Below are positions 8,823 through 18,556 of a stretch of DNA of 64,000 bases, piece after piece (position 1 is the first letter of the stretch; the number at the start of each line of letters is the position of its first letter). Source of the DNA: Chitinophaga sp. LS1 (GTDB lineage: Bacteria > Bacteroidota > Bacteroidia > Chitinophagales > Chitinophagaceae); contig NZ_CP128362.1 of the NCBI RefSeq assembly GCF_034274695.1, positions 1,054,001 through 1,118,000 on the forward strand. The letters are read 5' to 3'. The position numbers and the translations under genes were made by a program. The notes beneath the pieces were generated by a model. That model saw only the letters and a program-made list of their open reading frames with translations, had not been told where the DNA came from and did no database searches.

Positions 8823-8830
8823 TACCTTTA
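8823..8830 (+). promoter_or_regulatory. -7 box TACCTTTA, 4 nt before ATG
   Basis: One mismatch to TAnnTTTG, just before ATG 8835. It supports that start over the upstream in-frame extension. Confidence 0.45.
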
Positions 8831-8834
8831 TCAT

Positions 8835-9743
8835 ATGCTTACCACTACCTCTCTCGAAGAATTTTACAAACGTAACGCCGCCACCTTTCCTGCCGGCATT
8901 ACAAAGGATACAGGACATTTCAATGTCTTCGACCCTCAAAAGCTCTTTGACAAAGCCACCGGTAACCGCATCATGCCCTACAGCCGCAGAGCTTACTATA
9001 AGATCAGCTGGCTCAATGGCAAAAGCCGCGCAGAATATGCTGACAAAGTGATCGAAGTTGAACAAAACGCCCTCCTCTTCGCCACCCCAAAAATCCCTTA
9101 TCACTGGATCCCCGCTGATAGCAACCAGCATGGCCTCTTCTGCATCTTTACAGCTGATTTTCTCATGCCCCGCAAATCAGGTGTCGTATTGGAAGAATTA
9201 CCACTATTCCAACCCGGTCATGTGCCACTATTTCATTTAAGTGAAGAAGAAGCACAGGAAGTAGCTTATATCTTCAGAAAAATGCAGAAAGAACTGGATG
9301 CTGATTACAAATTCAAATTCGACTTACTCCGTAATCTCGTCATGGAACTCATCCATTATGGTCAAAAGTTACAACCACTTACTGCACTCAATCCCGCACA
9401 AAACGCCTCTCAACGTATTTCCATGTTGTTCTTAGAACTACTGGAAAGACAGTTCCCACTGGAATCTCCTGAACAAAGACTAAGTCTGCGTACCCCAAAA
9501 GAATACGCAGACCGGTTAGCAGTACATGTAAACCACCTGAATAAAGTATTGAAAGAATCTACAGGTCGTACTACTTCAGAACTCATCAGCAAACGCCTGG
9601 TAGAAGAAGCTAAGGTCCTGCTCAAACAAACTAGCTGGAGTGTTGCTGATATTGCATATGTGTTAGGTTTTGATGAGGTATCACACTTCTCTAATTATTT
9701 CAAAAAACAAACAGCTGCCGCGCCGCTTACTTTCAGAACATAG
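8835..9743 (+). CDS. AraC family transcriptional regulator
   Basis: 302 residues from ATG 8835; the frame stays open to 8751 but that part contains a terminator hairpin. The N-terminal half is a cupin-like effector domain. The C-terminal about 100 residues carry two helix-turn-helix motifs: ADRLAVHVNHLNKVLKEST and WSVADIAYVLGFDEVSHFSN, the latter the conserved AraC signature ending FKKQT. It sits downstream of an SDR gene, the same pairing as the 29665 AraC paralogue, which has nearly the same architecture. Confidence 0.85.
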   Translation: MLTTTSLEEFYKRNAATFPAGITKDTGHFNVFDPQKLFDKATGNRIMPYSRRAYYKISWLNGKSRAEYADKVIEVEQNALLFATPKIPYHWIPADSNQHGLFCIFTADFLMPRKSGVVLEELPLFQPGHVPLFHLSEEEAQEVAYIFRKMQKELDADYKFKFDLLRNLVMELIHYGQKLQPLTALNPAQNASQRISMLFLELLERQFPLESPEQRLSLRTPKEYADRLAVHVNHLNKVLKESTGRTTSELISKRLVEEAKVLLKQTSWSVADIAYVLGFDEVSHFSNYFKKQTAAAPLTFRT

Positions 9744-9807
9744 TCTCCTCTCATGACCTCATTTGTGCGAATGCTCGTCCTTATAAATGAATTTCTTCTT
9801 CATGTAG

Positions 9808-9872
9808 TAATGGGGGCTAGGTTTTACGGCGCCAAATTATATAGATAATTTTAATAACCTATGCCCCCATTA
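9808..9872. terminator. Long inverted repeat between convergent genes
   Basis: TAATGGGGGCTAGGTT (9808-9823) is complementary to AACCTATGCCCCCATTA (9856-9872) with one bulged base and a 32-nt loop. It lies between the AraC gene and the minus-strand TonB receptor and could terminate both. Confidence 0.55.
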
Positions 9873-9880
9873 TTCAATCA

Positions 9881-12430
9881 TTAAATTTTATATCTCAGTC
9901 CTCCGTAAAACATTCTTCCAATCACCGGTCCCCACACCATACTCGCATCAAAACCAGCACTAAACGGCTGTCCCGCATTGATCACCGGATCCTTCTGGTA
10001 AAAATTAGTCAGGTTCTCTGCCCCAACATAAATATCCAGTTTCTTCGCAAATGTCTTACTCGCCTGTGCATTCATCGTCACATAACGCTGTGAATACGCC
10101 TCCGGACTCACCGCCGTCATTGGTATACGCTTTGGTCCATTGTAATTCACCGTATAATCAAACTTCCAGGTCTTCACCCCATAGGCCAGATTTGCAAATA
10201 CACGATGCTTAGCTGTCAGCGGCCGCTGTTTTAAGGTACCACTATAGGTCGTCTTTACATCAAAATAACGGTAAGCTACCCGCACATCCAGCTTTGGCAA
10301 CGGCTCTGCTGTAATCTCCGCCTGCATACTATTGGAATAAGACTTCCCATCCAAATTATAAAACTTCACCGCTGTAGGGTTTTCTACATCTACTACCACC
10401 TGATTATTAAAATCATTCCTGAAATAATCCACACTCACCATCGCATCACGACCAAATAATGTCAGTTTCTGATCTATACTCATCCCTTTATTCCACGCTA
10501 CTTCAGGATTCAATCCATACGCCTTCCCATCTGTCGCCCCTAAGATCTGTAACGTTCTCGCACTCGCCATCACACTCATATTCTCCGCCAGTATATTCGC
10601 TGTTCGCTGACCTCTACCCGCACTCACACGTACTGTTGTACCCGGAATAGGCTCATACCTCACATGGATGCGGGGTGTCAGAAAAAAACCAAACAGGCTG
10701 TTATTATCTCCACGCAAGCCAGCTACTACACTGAATTTCTCCACCGGTGCAAATGTGTATTCAAAAAATGCACCCGGTACCACCTCTGTTCTTTTATACT
10801 TCAGCGCATTGTATGACTCGTTATAATCATCATTCAAAAAGCTAAACCCTGTTCTGAATTTATGGGTCGTACTACCAATAATTGATTGATAGATCAGGTT
10901 CGCATACACACTCTTCTGGTCACCATCATACTTCGTCAATCCAAAGAAGGAATTCTGCGTATGACTAATTCCGGCTAACTGCAAACCAACGCTTTTGTAA
11001 GGCTTCGCCGGAAAGGTATACCCGATCTTTGCAAACGCTTCATATCTGTCAGTATTGATCCCCAATCCATACAAAGAAGAACCGGATTTATAATCGATCT
11101 GTCCTCCCTTTTTTTCATCCTTCAACACCTTCACACCAAAGATGGTCATGAACCCTTTGCCATTATCATACTTCCACCTGTTCACAGCACTGAACAGATT
11201 GCCCGTCGGCACATCTCTAAAACCATCCCTGGTGAAATCTACTTTCTTATTCACCAGAAAGTCGTCATGCAATAACAACCCTACCGACCATTTTGAATTG
11301 ATCTTCTGCGCCAGATTCACATTCACATCCGTTTTGCCAAAATCATTCACATACACATTGGCATATAATTGTTCATTGCTCTCAGGTTTCTTTAATTCCA
11401 CATTGATTTGTCCGGCTATGCTTTCATAACCATTGGCTACAGAACCAATCCCTTTGGTCAGCTGGATAGATTCTACCCAAGGCCCCGCAATTGAATTCAG
11501 GCCCAGGGGTGTAGCCAATCCTCTTGGACCAGGCAGGTTTTCCACTGTCAACTGTGTATAATTCCCACTCAGCCCCAATAACTGTATCTGCTTGGAACCC
11601 GTGATCGCATCATTATAAGATACATCTACTGATGGATTGGTTTCAAAACTCTCACTCAGATTACAACAAGCTGCTTTCAACAATTCTTTACTCGTTACTA
11701 TTTCTGTTCTTGCAGTAGCCAGCGAAGATATTTGCGTCGTCTTCACCCTTGAATTCACCGTAAATTCTTTCAACTGCTGCTCATTCACCCTGTAATGACA
11801 ACATTCTGGCAATGCATTGTAAGACTTTGCACTGGCCTTCCTGTTATCCACATCATGCCCTACTTTCAGTATACGCTCTTCAACGGCATTCAAATTAGTC
11901 TGTGAAGGATCATATTCCAGCTGCAGGGTTTTAGTGGCTACCTCCCAATGCACCATACTCACCCCATTGCCCTTTGCAGCAGTCTCAATTCTTTGCTGAC
12001 ATTGCTCACAAGCGCCGGATACTGGTATCTTAGCCTGATGCGCAGTGGATAACGGTGTCGTACTTTGCTGAGAGCCTGTTACAGGCGTCGTAACCTCATG
12101 TTCTGTTGTTGCCTTCCTATACTGACAACACCCTGGCAATGCATTGTAAGCCTTCGCACTGGCCTTCCTGCTATCCACATCATGCCCTACTTTCAGTATA
12201 CGCTCTTCAATCGTATTCAAATTAGTTTGTGTGGTATCGTATTCCAGGTGCAGGGTTTTAGTCGCTACATCCCAATGCGCCATATTCACCCCATTGCCCT
12301 TTGCGGCAGTTTCAATTCTTTGCTGACATTGGTCACAAACGCCGGATACAGTTATGGATGTGTGTTTTTGTGCGGATAGGATATTGACATAGCATAATAG
12401 GAAACCTATTAGCATAATAAGCTTATACAT
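9881..12430 (-). CDS. TonB-dependent receptor with two tandem HMA-like domains
   Basis: 849 residues with an N-terminal signal peptide (about 1-20). Two heavy-metal-associated-like domains follow, near residues 24-97 and 133-206, each with a C-x-x-C site (GVCDQC and GACEQC) and ending in a CC pair. Next come a plug domain (LLKAACCNLSESF, then LPGPRG and SIAGPWVESIQLTKGIGSV) and a beta-barrel to the C terminus. It should sit in the outer membrane and import a metal or metal complex; copper is a guess. The more usual carboxypeptidase-like N domain is replaced by HMA. The Cys-rich protein gene lies just upstream. Confidence 0.85.
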   Translation of the reverse strand: MYKLIMLIGFLLCYVNILSAQKHTSITVSGVCDQCQQRIETAAKGNGVNMAHWDVATKTLHLEYDTTQTNLNTIEERILKVGHDVDSRKASAKAYNALPGCCQYRKATTEHEVTTPVTGSQQSTTPLSTAHQAKIPVSGACEQCQQRIETAAKGNGVSMVHWEVATKTLQLEYDPSQTNLNAVEERILKVGHDVDNRKASAKSYNALPECCHYRVNEQQLKEFTVNSRVKTTQISSLATARTEIVTSKELLKAACCNLSESFETNPSVDVSYNDAITGSKQIQLLGLSGNYTQLTVENLPGPRGLATPLGLNSIAGPWVESIQLTKGIGSVANGYESIAGQINVELKKPESNEQLYANVYVNDFGKTDVNVNLAQKINSKWSVGLLLHDDFLVNKKVDFTRDGFRDVPTGNLFSAVNRWKYDNGKGFMTIFGVKVLKDEKKGGQIDYKSGSSLYGLGINTDRYEAFAKIGYTFPAKPYKSVGLQLAGISHTQNSFFGLTKYDGDQKSVYANLIYQSIIGSTTHKFRTGFSFLNDDYNESYNALKYKRTEVVPGAFFEYTFAPVEKFSVVAGLRGDNNSLFGFFLTPRIHVRYEPIPGTTVRVSAGRGQRTANILAENMSVMASARTLQILGATDGKAYGLNPEVAWNKGMSIDQKLTLFGRDAMVSVDYFRNDFNNQVVVDVENPTAVKFYNLDGKSYSNSMQAEITAEPLPKLDVRVAYRYFDVKTTYSGTLKQRPLTAKHRVFANLAYGVKTWKFDYTVNYNGPKRIPMTAVSPEAYSQRYVTMNAQASKTFAKKLDIYVGAENLTNFYQKDPVINAGQPFSAGFDASMVWGPVIGRMFYGGLRYKI
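11800..12360 (-). repeat. In-frame tandem duplication, 327-bp period
   Basis: The two HMA-like domains are encoded by DNA that is about 90% identical by eye and offset by 327 bp (109 codons); for example caatgcattgtaag occurs at about 11810 and 12137. High synonymous-site identity indicates a recent duplication. Confidence 0.85.
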
Positions 12431-12489
12431 AAAATTCTAAATTAAAAGGGGAAAAATTGCAGTTGGCTAATTAAACAAACACGGGGGGA

Positions 12490-12876
12490 TCAAACTCTAT
12501 AAATACAGTTCAGAATATACCTGGAGATAATATTATATAATGGTGGCCCATTACCATAATTAAACTGGTAAGGCAGATCTATAACAGGTGGAACACTCCA
12601 TGAATTGAGCTGTACATTCAACAGCGTAAAGAAGAAAGTAGCAGGCACATTCACATGTGTAGCAGAGAAATGACTATCCTCTACCTTCAGGGTCTTAAAT
12701 GTCGTTTCACAACAACCCTTGTGTTGTTGATCCATCTCACAATGATGCCCATCGGCGCTGGCCAGCCCAACAGACACTTCCGCCAGTTTACCACAACAAT
12801 AAAACTGCTTTACACCCAGACCAACCAGTGTCAGGGAGTAAAGCAGTAATAAACATATTGCGGTTACCCTTTTCAT
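12490..12876 (-). CDS. Small Cys-rich exported protein, HYC_CC_PP-like
   Basis: 128 residues from ATG 12876, chosen over 12894 because it begins the signal peptide MKRVTAICLLLLYSLTLVG. The mature part has FYCCGK, a HHCEMDQQHKGCCETTF cluster and a late PP, the pattern of the HYC_CC_PP family found beside metal TonB receptors in Bacteroidota. The His/Cys spacing suggests metal binding in the periplasm. It precedes the HMA-TonB gene on the same strand, so the two are probably one metal-uptake or metal-sensing unit. Confidence 0.75.
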   Translation of the reverse strand: MKRVTAICLLLLYSLTLVGLGVKQFYCCGKLAEVSVGLASADGHHCEMDQQHKGCCETTFKTLKVEDSHFSATHVNVPATFFFTLLNVQLNSWSVPPVIDLPYQFNYGNGPPLYNIISRYILNCIYRV

Positions 12877-12883
12877 GTACCAG

Positions 12884-12891
12884 CAAAGGTA
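12884..12891 (-). promoter_or_regulatory. -7 box TACCTTTG (minus strand)
   Basis: Full TAnnTTTG match reading on the minus strand, 7 nt before ATG 12876. It supports that start and gives the metal unit its own promoter, separate from the DUF4132 operon upstream. Confidence 0.6.
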
Positions 12892-12928
12892 CAACTCAGG
12901 ATGTATATAATTTCAGATAAGATGTATA

Positions 12929-13234
12929 TTATTTCAGCAAGAGGTTGCGCCGGATCTTACCTGAATTCAGACAGCCCAGTTTCTGGCCGTCATATAACTC
13001 ATATACATCGCAATGAAACTTGCGTCTCAATTGTCGAAGCACAGGTTTTAATTGCTTCCAGGTAGCATCATTCGCCTGTTTCAATGGCACACAGATACCC
13101 AATGCATCGCCCCCGTTTATACCCAGCCCAGGCATAGGAACTAATTCAAAAGGCAAACCCGGTGCATAAAATGCCTGCTGTATTTTCACGAAATCCAGCG
13201 GCCCTGCGCTTTCAGCCATGATATTAAAACTCAT
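12929..13234 (-). CDS. Hypothetical protein, last gene of the DUF4132 operon
   Basis: 101 residues, no signal peptide or membrane segment. It contains a Gly/Pro-rich centre (LVPMPGLGINGGDALGICVP) and a basic C terminus (SGKIRRNLLLK). I do not recognise the family. Its start overlaps the stop of the preceding gene by 4 bp (ATGA type), so it is translationally coupled to it and should act with the DUF4132 protein. Confidence 0.7.
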   Translation of the reverse strand: MSFNIMAESAGPLDFVKIQQAFYAPGLPFELVPMPGLGINGGDALGICVPLKQANDATWKQLKPVLRQLRRKFHCDVYELYDGQKLGCLNSGKIRRNLLLK

Positions 13235-13533
13235 AATATGATATCTACACTTAGTAATTTAGGATGGTTGTACAGCTGAGAAATCCTGTCTTTCAACAAG
13301 TTAACTGTCGATGGAGGGATCTCCTGCCCCCTGGCGTCGATTTTTACCCTGTGCTTTGCCGATCGCGGCAATTGCACATCATAAAACCGTAATCTTCCCA
13401 CTACAAACCGGATCGTCCTGTCTACATCCACCTCCGTTTTGAGAGTATGGTTGTAGATATACAGACATTCATTTGTGATGATGTTCGTGGCCTCGGGGGT
13501 GACCTCACCCCATTCTAAGTTATACATAATCAA
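13231..13533 (-). CDS. Hypothetical protein, third gene of the DUF4132 operon
   Basis: 100 residues, soluble, with mixed alpha/beta pattern (NECLYIYNHTLKTEVDVDR, then VKIDARGQEIPPSTVNLLK). No family recognised. It overlaps the DUF4132 gene end and the following gene start by 4 bp each. A start two codons later (second Met) is also possible. Tight coupling suggests a subunit or modulator of the large protein. Confidence 0.7.
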   Translation of the reverse strand: MIMYNLEWGEVTPEATNIITNECLYIYNHTLKTEVDVDRTIRFVVGRLRFYDVQLPRSAKHRVKIDARGQEIPPSTVNLLKDRISQLYNHPKLLSVDIIL

Positions 13534-16500
13534 AACGTTAACTGCTGAATAATGGTCGGATCCTGGATCTCTTTGTCCCTTGCGAGCAACAATACCTTGG
13601 ACATCACTTCGGCCGACTTCGGATCGTCGTCGGCAAATGGCAGGAACAACCTCCCTCTTTGCTGAGAATGCACCGGCAGAATAGACAGGTACCTTCCCGG
13701 CATCATGTGCACAATGGCACTGCCCAGGTGTACGCTGTATTCGCCGTATTGCCCCTTAATTTTGGCGTGATTACCGATTACCTGCACATTGTCCAGTTTA
13801 AACAACCGTGCCGTTTCTGCCAGCAATACCGCCCTCATTTCGATAGTGGAGTGACTCGCCTCCGGATCTACACCACCTACATGTGCCACACTCACGACCA
13901 GGTCTATATCACGCATGACCTCACTGAAAATGCGGGGATCGATGTCTTTGAAAGCTACGTTCTTGTAAGTCTTCAGATCATGGAAGATCACCTGCTCCAA
14001 CACCGGCGATTCTACTTCCGCAGGAGAGAACCAGTTCGCCTGTGCATACATCTTCACCACAAAGCCTTCTTTATGAAATGCCTTCTGCAAACCTTCTTCA
14101 TGATCTACTTTCCAGCCTCTTGACTTCAGCAATGCCACCGTCTTCGCTGGCTGTACCTGGTGTCCGGCATAACGGCGGGAGATGGATTTCTCTTCCAGCT
14201 CTTCTGCCAATGGGGTATATAGCTCACGGAAGATCTGTTTGAAAGGTTGTTGTAAGCGCTGTTCAAAACAATAATGCTGGTAATCGCCCCAGCTACCACT
14301 GGCATAGAGATCTGTACAGTGCGCTATGCGAACCAATGCATCCGGCTTTATTGGAAACTGCTCGCCTTTTGCTGATACCAACCTATTATCTTTCCAGAAA
14401 CCATGGCCTTTATCCGTCACAAATACCAGCTTTTCCAAATGCTTTGCTATTACTGGATGACTAAACAAATTAGCCAGCTCTGGCGCTTCAAAACCATCAC
14501 CTCTTACCATAGCTTCTTCCAGTGATTTGCGGGAACGACGGAATTGCTCTTTCAGTGTTTTCTTAAACTCCTGTAGTTCCAGTACTTTCTTATCCTTCTT
14601 GTATTTCGCCGGTATAGCAGCCAGTTTTTTATCCCCCCTAAAAGCGACTACATCTGCTTCACCATCCTCTTCAATGATCAGTCCTATCAATACATCATCA
14701 TACTGCACCTGTGTTTCTTTAGAAAGGATATTCTGCACCTGTTTGGTTTCCATGGCCCAGCTTAAGCGCATCGGATCAGCATATCCGGCATTCCTTGCCA
14801 GGTTCTCCATCGCAATACGGATCGCAATGCCTTCGCTGGTTTGCTTCTGCGCACCGAACTGTTTGCTTTCCTTTTTGAATTGCTGGATGTATTCATATCT
14901 GCCAAGTATATCCTTTTGTGCATTCGCCTTGCTCAACGGAATCAATCCATACATACGCAGGTAATCCTGGTCTCTTTTCTCTTTCACCTTTTGCGTCACC
15001 TCTTTGATCTTGAGATCACCGGTGATCACATCGGCGTACAAACGCGCCCGGCGATGACCATTCCCATCACTGATGTATTTTGCAGCATTATATACTTTTT
15101 GCCAACGGTCTTTACCTATTTCCTTGTACGCTTGCTGGAACCAATCTTTATCCACCGCACCATCTTTGAAGTCCTGCAATTCGATAGAGGTATACAATGC
15201 AACTGCACTTTCAAAATCCGCATTCTTCGCTGAATAGGCATCAGACTTAGTATGCACATGCAACCACCAGATAGCGGTATCCAATCCTTTCCAGTTCAGA
15301 CAACCACTTACCAGCCGTTGCCATTGCGGCGCATACACCGCTGCTTCTATCAATCGTTCTTCTTTTGCACTGATAGCTTTCATAGCCTCATTAAATTTCT
15401 CCTGCGTATCAGTGGCAGATGGATAACATTTTTTAAGTAGCGAACTGAATAGCTGTTGTTTATTTTTATGATCAGCAGCATAAATGTATCCTTTATGCAG
15501 GGAGTCTTTGCCCAAGCCAGCCAGTATCTGAGCAAAACGATGTATACCTTCCAGTCTTTCTATTTCAGTAACAAAGGCAGATACAGGCGTAGCAGAGTCA
15601 CCACGTTTCAATTCAATATCCAGCAGGTGTTCTCTCACACGGTTATACATAGGTTGCAGGAAAGGATAGTCAGCGAAATAATCACGCTGTCCCCTATACC
15701 TGCGCTTTGTGGATAACTCACGGATATGATTACGGGACAAGATTCCTCTGTACATTTCGCTTTCAGAAATTACACCTTTGCTAAATGCACTACAGAATAG
15801 ATCCAATGGCGGCATAGCGACCATGATATTCTCCTTCAGTCCACTAAACTGCCGCCAGTGATAGAGTTGCCAGACAGCAGGCAGCAGGTGATCCGGGATC
15901 TCAGGCACATTGATCTTTAATAAGAACCAGTTCAGATTCTGATCTGCCTGCCAGCCATAATTATAATTTCCTGAAGTAAGTCGCTCATCAGGAATACCTG
16001 CAAACACTCGGGTAGTGGCCCCAATCAGGAATTCTGTTTTTTCCTTAAATGGAAAAATCAATCGCAGCGCACCGATGACACCTGTAATCAGGTGCAGCTT
16101 ACCAGTGCGCACTTCCTTCGTAACATCATCCGGCAGGAAGAGATCCATTTTAGGAATAAATGAGGCTGCCAACGGATCTACATTCAGGTATGCATAATTG
16201 TATTGGTTAGCTGCAACACCATCCAGTATATACAGATCTCTTGGTTGTAACCCGGATTGTTCAAACCATTGTTTCCATATTTCAGGTAATGGATAGCTGG
16301 CGTATTGTTCTTCCGGTGTCTGTCCTTCAGGCGCTCTGTAATGCTTGCTACGAAAGGCATTCCCCAGCAGCAGTTTATAATTCGCTTCGTCATACGTCTC
16401 CACGTCGTACTCATGATCCTGATTCGCGAGGAACAGGTCAATTAGTTTTTTGATTTCACCCTGAATGTATGATGTAGGTTTAGATACGCCATATGGTCCT

Positions 16501-18533
16501 TCAGCAAGGCATTTGCCATAATAATCGTTCTCATCCACCACAGGTCTCACAACTGCCTGTATCAGTGCAGGATCATACAAACCATATCCATTCTCCTCAT
16601 TATAAACGATGGTCGCAATTTCAGTGGTGAGCTGATTGAGTAAGATTTCCTCCTTCGGAGAAATATTCTTCCTTTCTTTAAATGCATCCAGCAAAGGTTT
16701 GATCTCAGCTGTCAAACGATCCTGCTGTTTACACTGACTGGCAATGTCCAGACCTGCAAGGCGCTGTTCAACATCACCTTGCAGCAAGGCAGTCACCCCA
16801 TTCAGCAACAAAGCATCCGTTTGATTTAACAGGATCCCGATCGCCCTGCTTCTCATACCGCTGCTCTTGCGTTTCAGCATATCAATCAATACGGCATTCT
16901 CCTCTTCATCCAATTGTAATGTATCCAGTACATTGAAAGCTGTCTTTTGCAGGAAGTCGCCTTTCTCTTTAATGATGCGCATGGCAAAGTTGCGCTGAAA
17001 CTGTGTAATAGCCTTTACTGGCTTAGTATTATCAAAATGGTACACGGCATATCCAGGCAGCATTACCCTGGCGAGTTTCTCTTTTACATCCAGGGCCATT
17101 TCATCAAAGTAGGAGAGTACAATATCCAGTCGCTCCTGGTATTCTAATACCAGTGTGAGCATAGCAGAGAGAACATTACTCCTGCTATAAGTGAGATTCA
17201 GCCAGGAAAATGCAATACCGTTGAAGTTCTTTTCCTTTACTTCAGAGCGTTGCAGGATCCGGTGCAGTTTATCAAACAATCCCGGGTAGTAGGTATCATA
17301 GTGGGGAGGATTGTAGTACAAACGTTTGTTCAACATATCCACAGCGATTGCATTGACTGCCAGACTTTCATCTTCAATGCCCGCCATGATCACGGGCAGA
17401 TCCAGTTGAAAGTGACCTGCTTCGTGTGCAAACTTCACAGCTACCACCCGCTTCTCTTCCGACTTCGCCTGCATCAACTCCTGCAAATAAGGCAATGTCT
17501 GTTCTACATCATACACACCCTGTGCCCAGAGGGCCATATATACATCTGCATTATTCTTGCTTTTAACACCTTCCGGAATCTGGGAAGTTTCAAACATATA
17601 GGTACATGCTTTGCTGAGAAAAGCATTGATCGCCGATTCCTTTTCCGCTTCCCAGCTCACCCCTGCCCATACATCAATCGCCCTGATCACAGCAGCAAAC
17701 CGGGTGAGCTTATTCTCAGCAATGACTTTGATCATATGTCTGAAAGCCCCGATTGTACTGGTATCAATCGATTCAACAATGCTTTGTCGCAGACCTTCCT
17801 GTCGCTGTGCAGCAATCAATAATTTCTCTACCAGCACCCAGCAATCTTCCCGTTCACTCATCAACAATGCTTTGATGATATTGTGGGAGACCTTTCCGGT
17901 TTCTTCTTTATTGAAAATAATATTTTCTAATAACTGGAAAATTTCTTCATTCCCATCATCCAGTGCTGCCGCCCATATATAATACAGGTATCCCATAGAT
18001 CGCTGATGGTCCCAGATAATCTGTTCCTGTAAAGTCGTATCGTACACAATGAAGGAATAAGAATGGCCGTATTCCTTTTGATATACCTGGAAGATGGTAT
18101 TCACCAGGAAATCCAGCTGATTGGGCAGGTACAATTCTCTTTTGCCCGGAGAGCGGAAAGAGCGGCGATAATAGCCTTTCTGATAGGTGAGTCGTGGGAA
18201 TTTCTTCCATGCAATACGCACATACACCGCTTTCTCATCGCCAAAGATATAACGAAGCAGGTTATACATTTCAGGATCATCCCATTCATTATCAGGCAGC
18301 AATTTCACCATGCCCTCATAACGCGGGCTTCCGTATTGGATCTCAGTAGTAAAATCATTGTATCTAACAGTGTAGCCCTCTAATTGTCCCAATAGTAGCA
18401 GTGCTACTTCAGCATTACGTTTCGTAAGCAGTTCATGCGTGGCTTCGCCCTTGTATACAGACTGTAAAGTGGTAGTGAGGTTTTTCTCAAAGTCTGGAAG
18501 TATCCTCGTGTCGAGGAATTCTTTTGCATTCAT
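13530..18533 (-). CDS. Very large DUF4132 protein (MolR/YehI-like), with DUF5724-like N region
   Basis: 1667 residues from ATG 18533; an upstream alternative at 18563 overlaps the previous gene. The N-terminal two thirds look like alpha-helical repeats (HEAT-like, many LL and paired-helix stretches), and the C-terminal part has the DUF4132 pattern, including SRGWKVDHEEGLQKAFHKEG and MPGRYLSILPVHSQQRGRLF. Family members include the E. coli proteins MolR and YehI, of unclear function, and elsewhere are encoded near MoxR-type ATPases and vWA proteins. No such partners are in this window. No signal peptide, so cytoplasmic. Confidence 0.75.
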   Translation of the reverse strand: MNAKEFLDTRILPDFEKNLTTTLQSVYKGEATHELLTKRNAEVALLLLGQLEGYTVRYNDFTTEIQYGSPRYEGMVKLLPDNEWDDPEMYNLLRYIFGDEKAVYVRIAWKKFPRLTYQKGYYRRSFRSPGKRELYLPNQLDFLVNTIFQVYQKEYGHSYSFIVYDTTLQEQIIWDHQRSMGYLYYIWAAALDDGNEEIFQLLENIIFNKEETGKVSHNIIKALLMSEREDCWVLVEKLLIAAQRQEGLRQSIVESIDTSTIGAFRHMIKVIAENKLTRFAAVIRAIDVWAGVSWEAEKESAINAFLSKACTYMFETSQIPEGVKSKNNADVYMALWAQGVYDVEQTLPYLQELMQAKSEEKRVVAVKFAHEAGHFQLDLPVIMAGIEDESLAVNAIAVDMLNKRLYYNPPHYDTYYPGLFDKLHRILQRSEVKEKNFNGIAFSWLNLTYSRSNVLSAMLTLVLEYQERLDIVLSYFDEMALDVKEKLARVMLPGYAVYHFDNTKPVKAITQFQRNFAMRIIKEKGDFLQKTAFNVLDTLQLDEEENAVLIDMLKRKSSGMRSRAIGILLNQTDALLLNGVTALLQGDVEQRLAGLDIASQCKQQDRLTAEIKPLLDAFKERKNISPKEEILLNQLTTEIATIVYNEENGYGLYDPALIQAVVRPVVDENDYYGKCLAEGPYGVSKPTSYIQGEIKKLIDLFLANQDHEYDVETYDEANYKLLLGNAFRSKHYRAPEGQTPEEQYASYPLPEIWKQWFEQSGLQPRDLYILDGVAANQYNYAYLNVDPLAASFIPKMDLFLPDDVTKEVRTGKLHLITGVIGALRLIFPFKEKTEFLIGATTRVFAGIPDERLTSGNYNYGWQADQNLNWFLLKINVPEIPDHLLPAVWQLYHWRQFSGLKENIMVAMPPLDLFCSAFSKGVISESEMYRGILSRNHIRELSTKRRYRGQRDYFADYPFLQPMYNRVREHLLDIELKRGDSATPVSAFVTEIERLEGIHRFAQILAGLGKDSLHKGYIYAADHKNKQQLFSSLLKKCYPSATDTQEKFNEAMKAISAKEERLIEAAVYAPQWQRLVSGCLNWKGLDTAIWWLHVHTKSDAYSAKNADFESAVALYTSIELQDFKDGAVDKDWFQQAYKEIGKDRWQKVYNAAKYISDGNGHRRARLYADVITGDLKIKEVTQKVKEKRDQDYLRMYGLIPLSKANAQKDILGRYEYIQQFKKESKQFGAQKQTSEGIAIRIAMENLARNAGYADPMRLSWAMETKQVQNILSKETQVQYDDVLIGLIIEEDGEADVVAFRGDKKLAAIPAKYKKDKKVLELQEFKKTLKEQFRRSRKSLEEAMVRGDGFEAPELANLFSHPVIAKHLEKLVFVTDKGHGFWKDNRLVSAKGEQFPIKPDALVRIAHCTDLYASGSWGDYQHYCFEQRLQQPFKQIFRELYTPLAEELEEKSISRRYAGHQVQPAKTVALLKSRGWKVDHEEGLQKAFHKEGFVVKMYAQANWFSPAEVESPVLEQVIFHDLKTYKNVAFKDIDPRIFSEVMRDIDLVVSVAHVGGVDPEASHSTIEMRAVLLAETARLFKLDNVQVIGNHAKIKGQYGEYSVHLGSAIVHMMPGRYLSILPVHSQQRGRLFLPFADDDPKSAEVMSKVLLLARDKEIQDPTIIQQLTF

Positions 18534-18556
18534 TGTAAAATGATTTTTGGGTCCGG

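Noticed and set aside
13659..17982. Several 60-190 residue plus-strand ORFs opposite DUF4132
   Set aside because: They lie entirely inside the antisense of one long gene, overlap each other in different frames and have Cys/Ser/Leu-rich composition of shadow frames.
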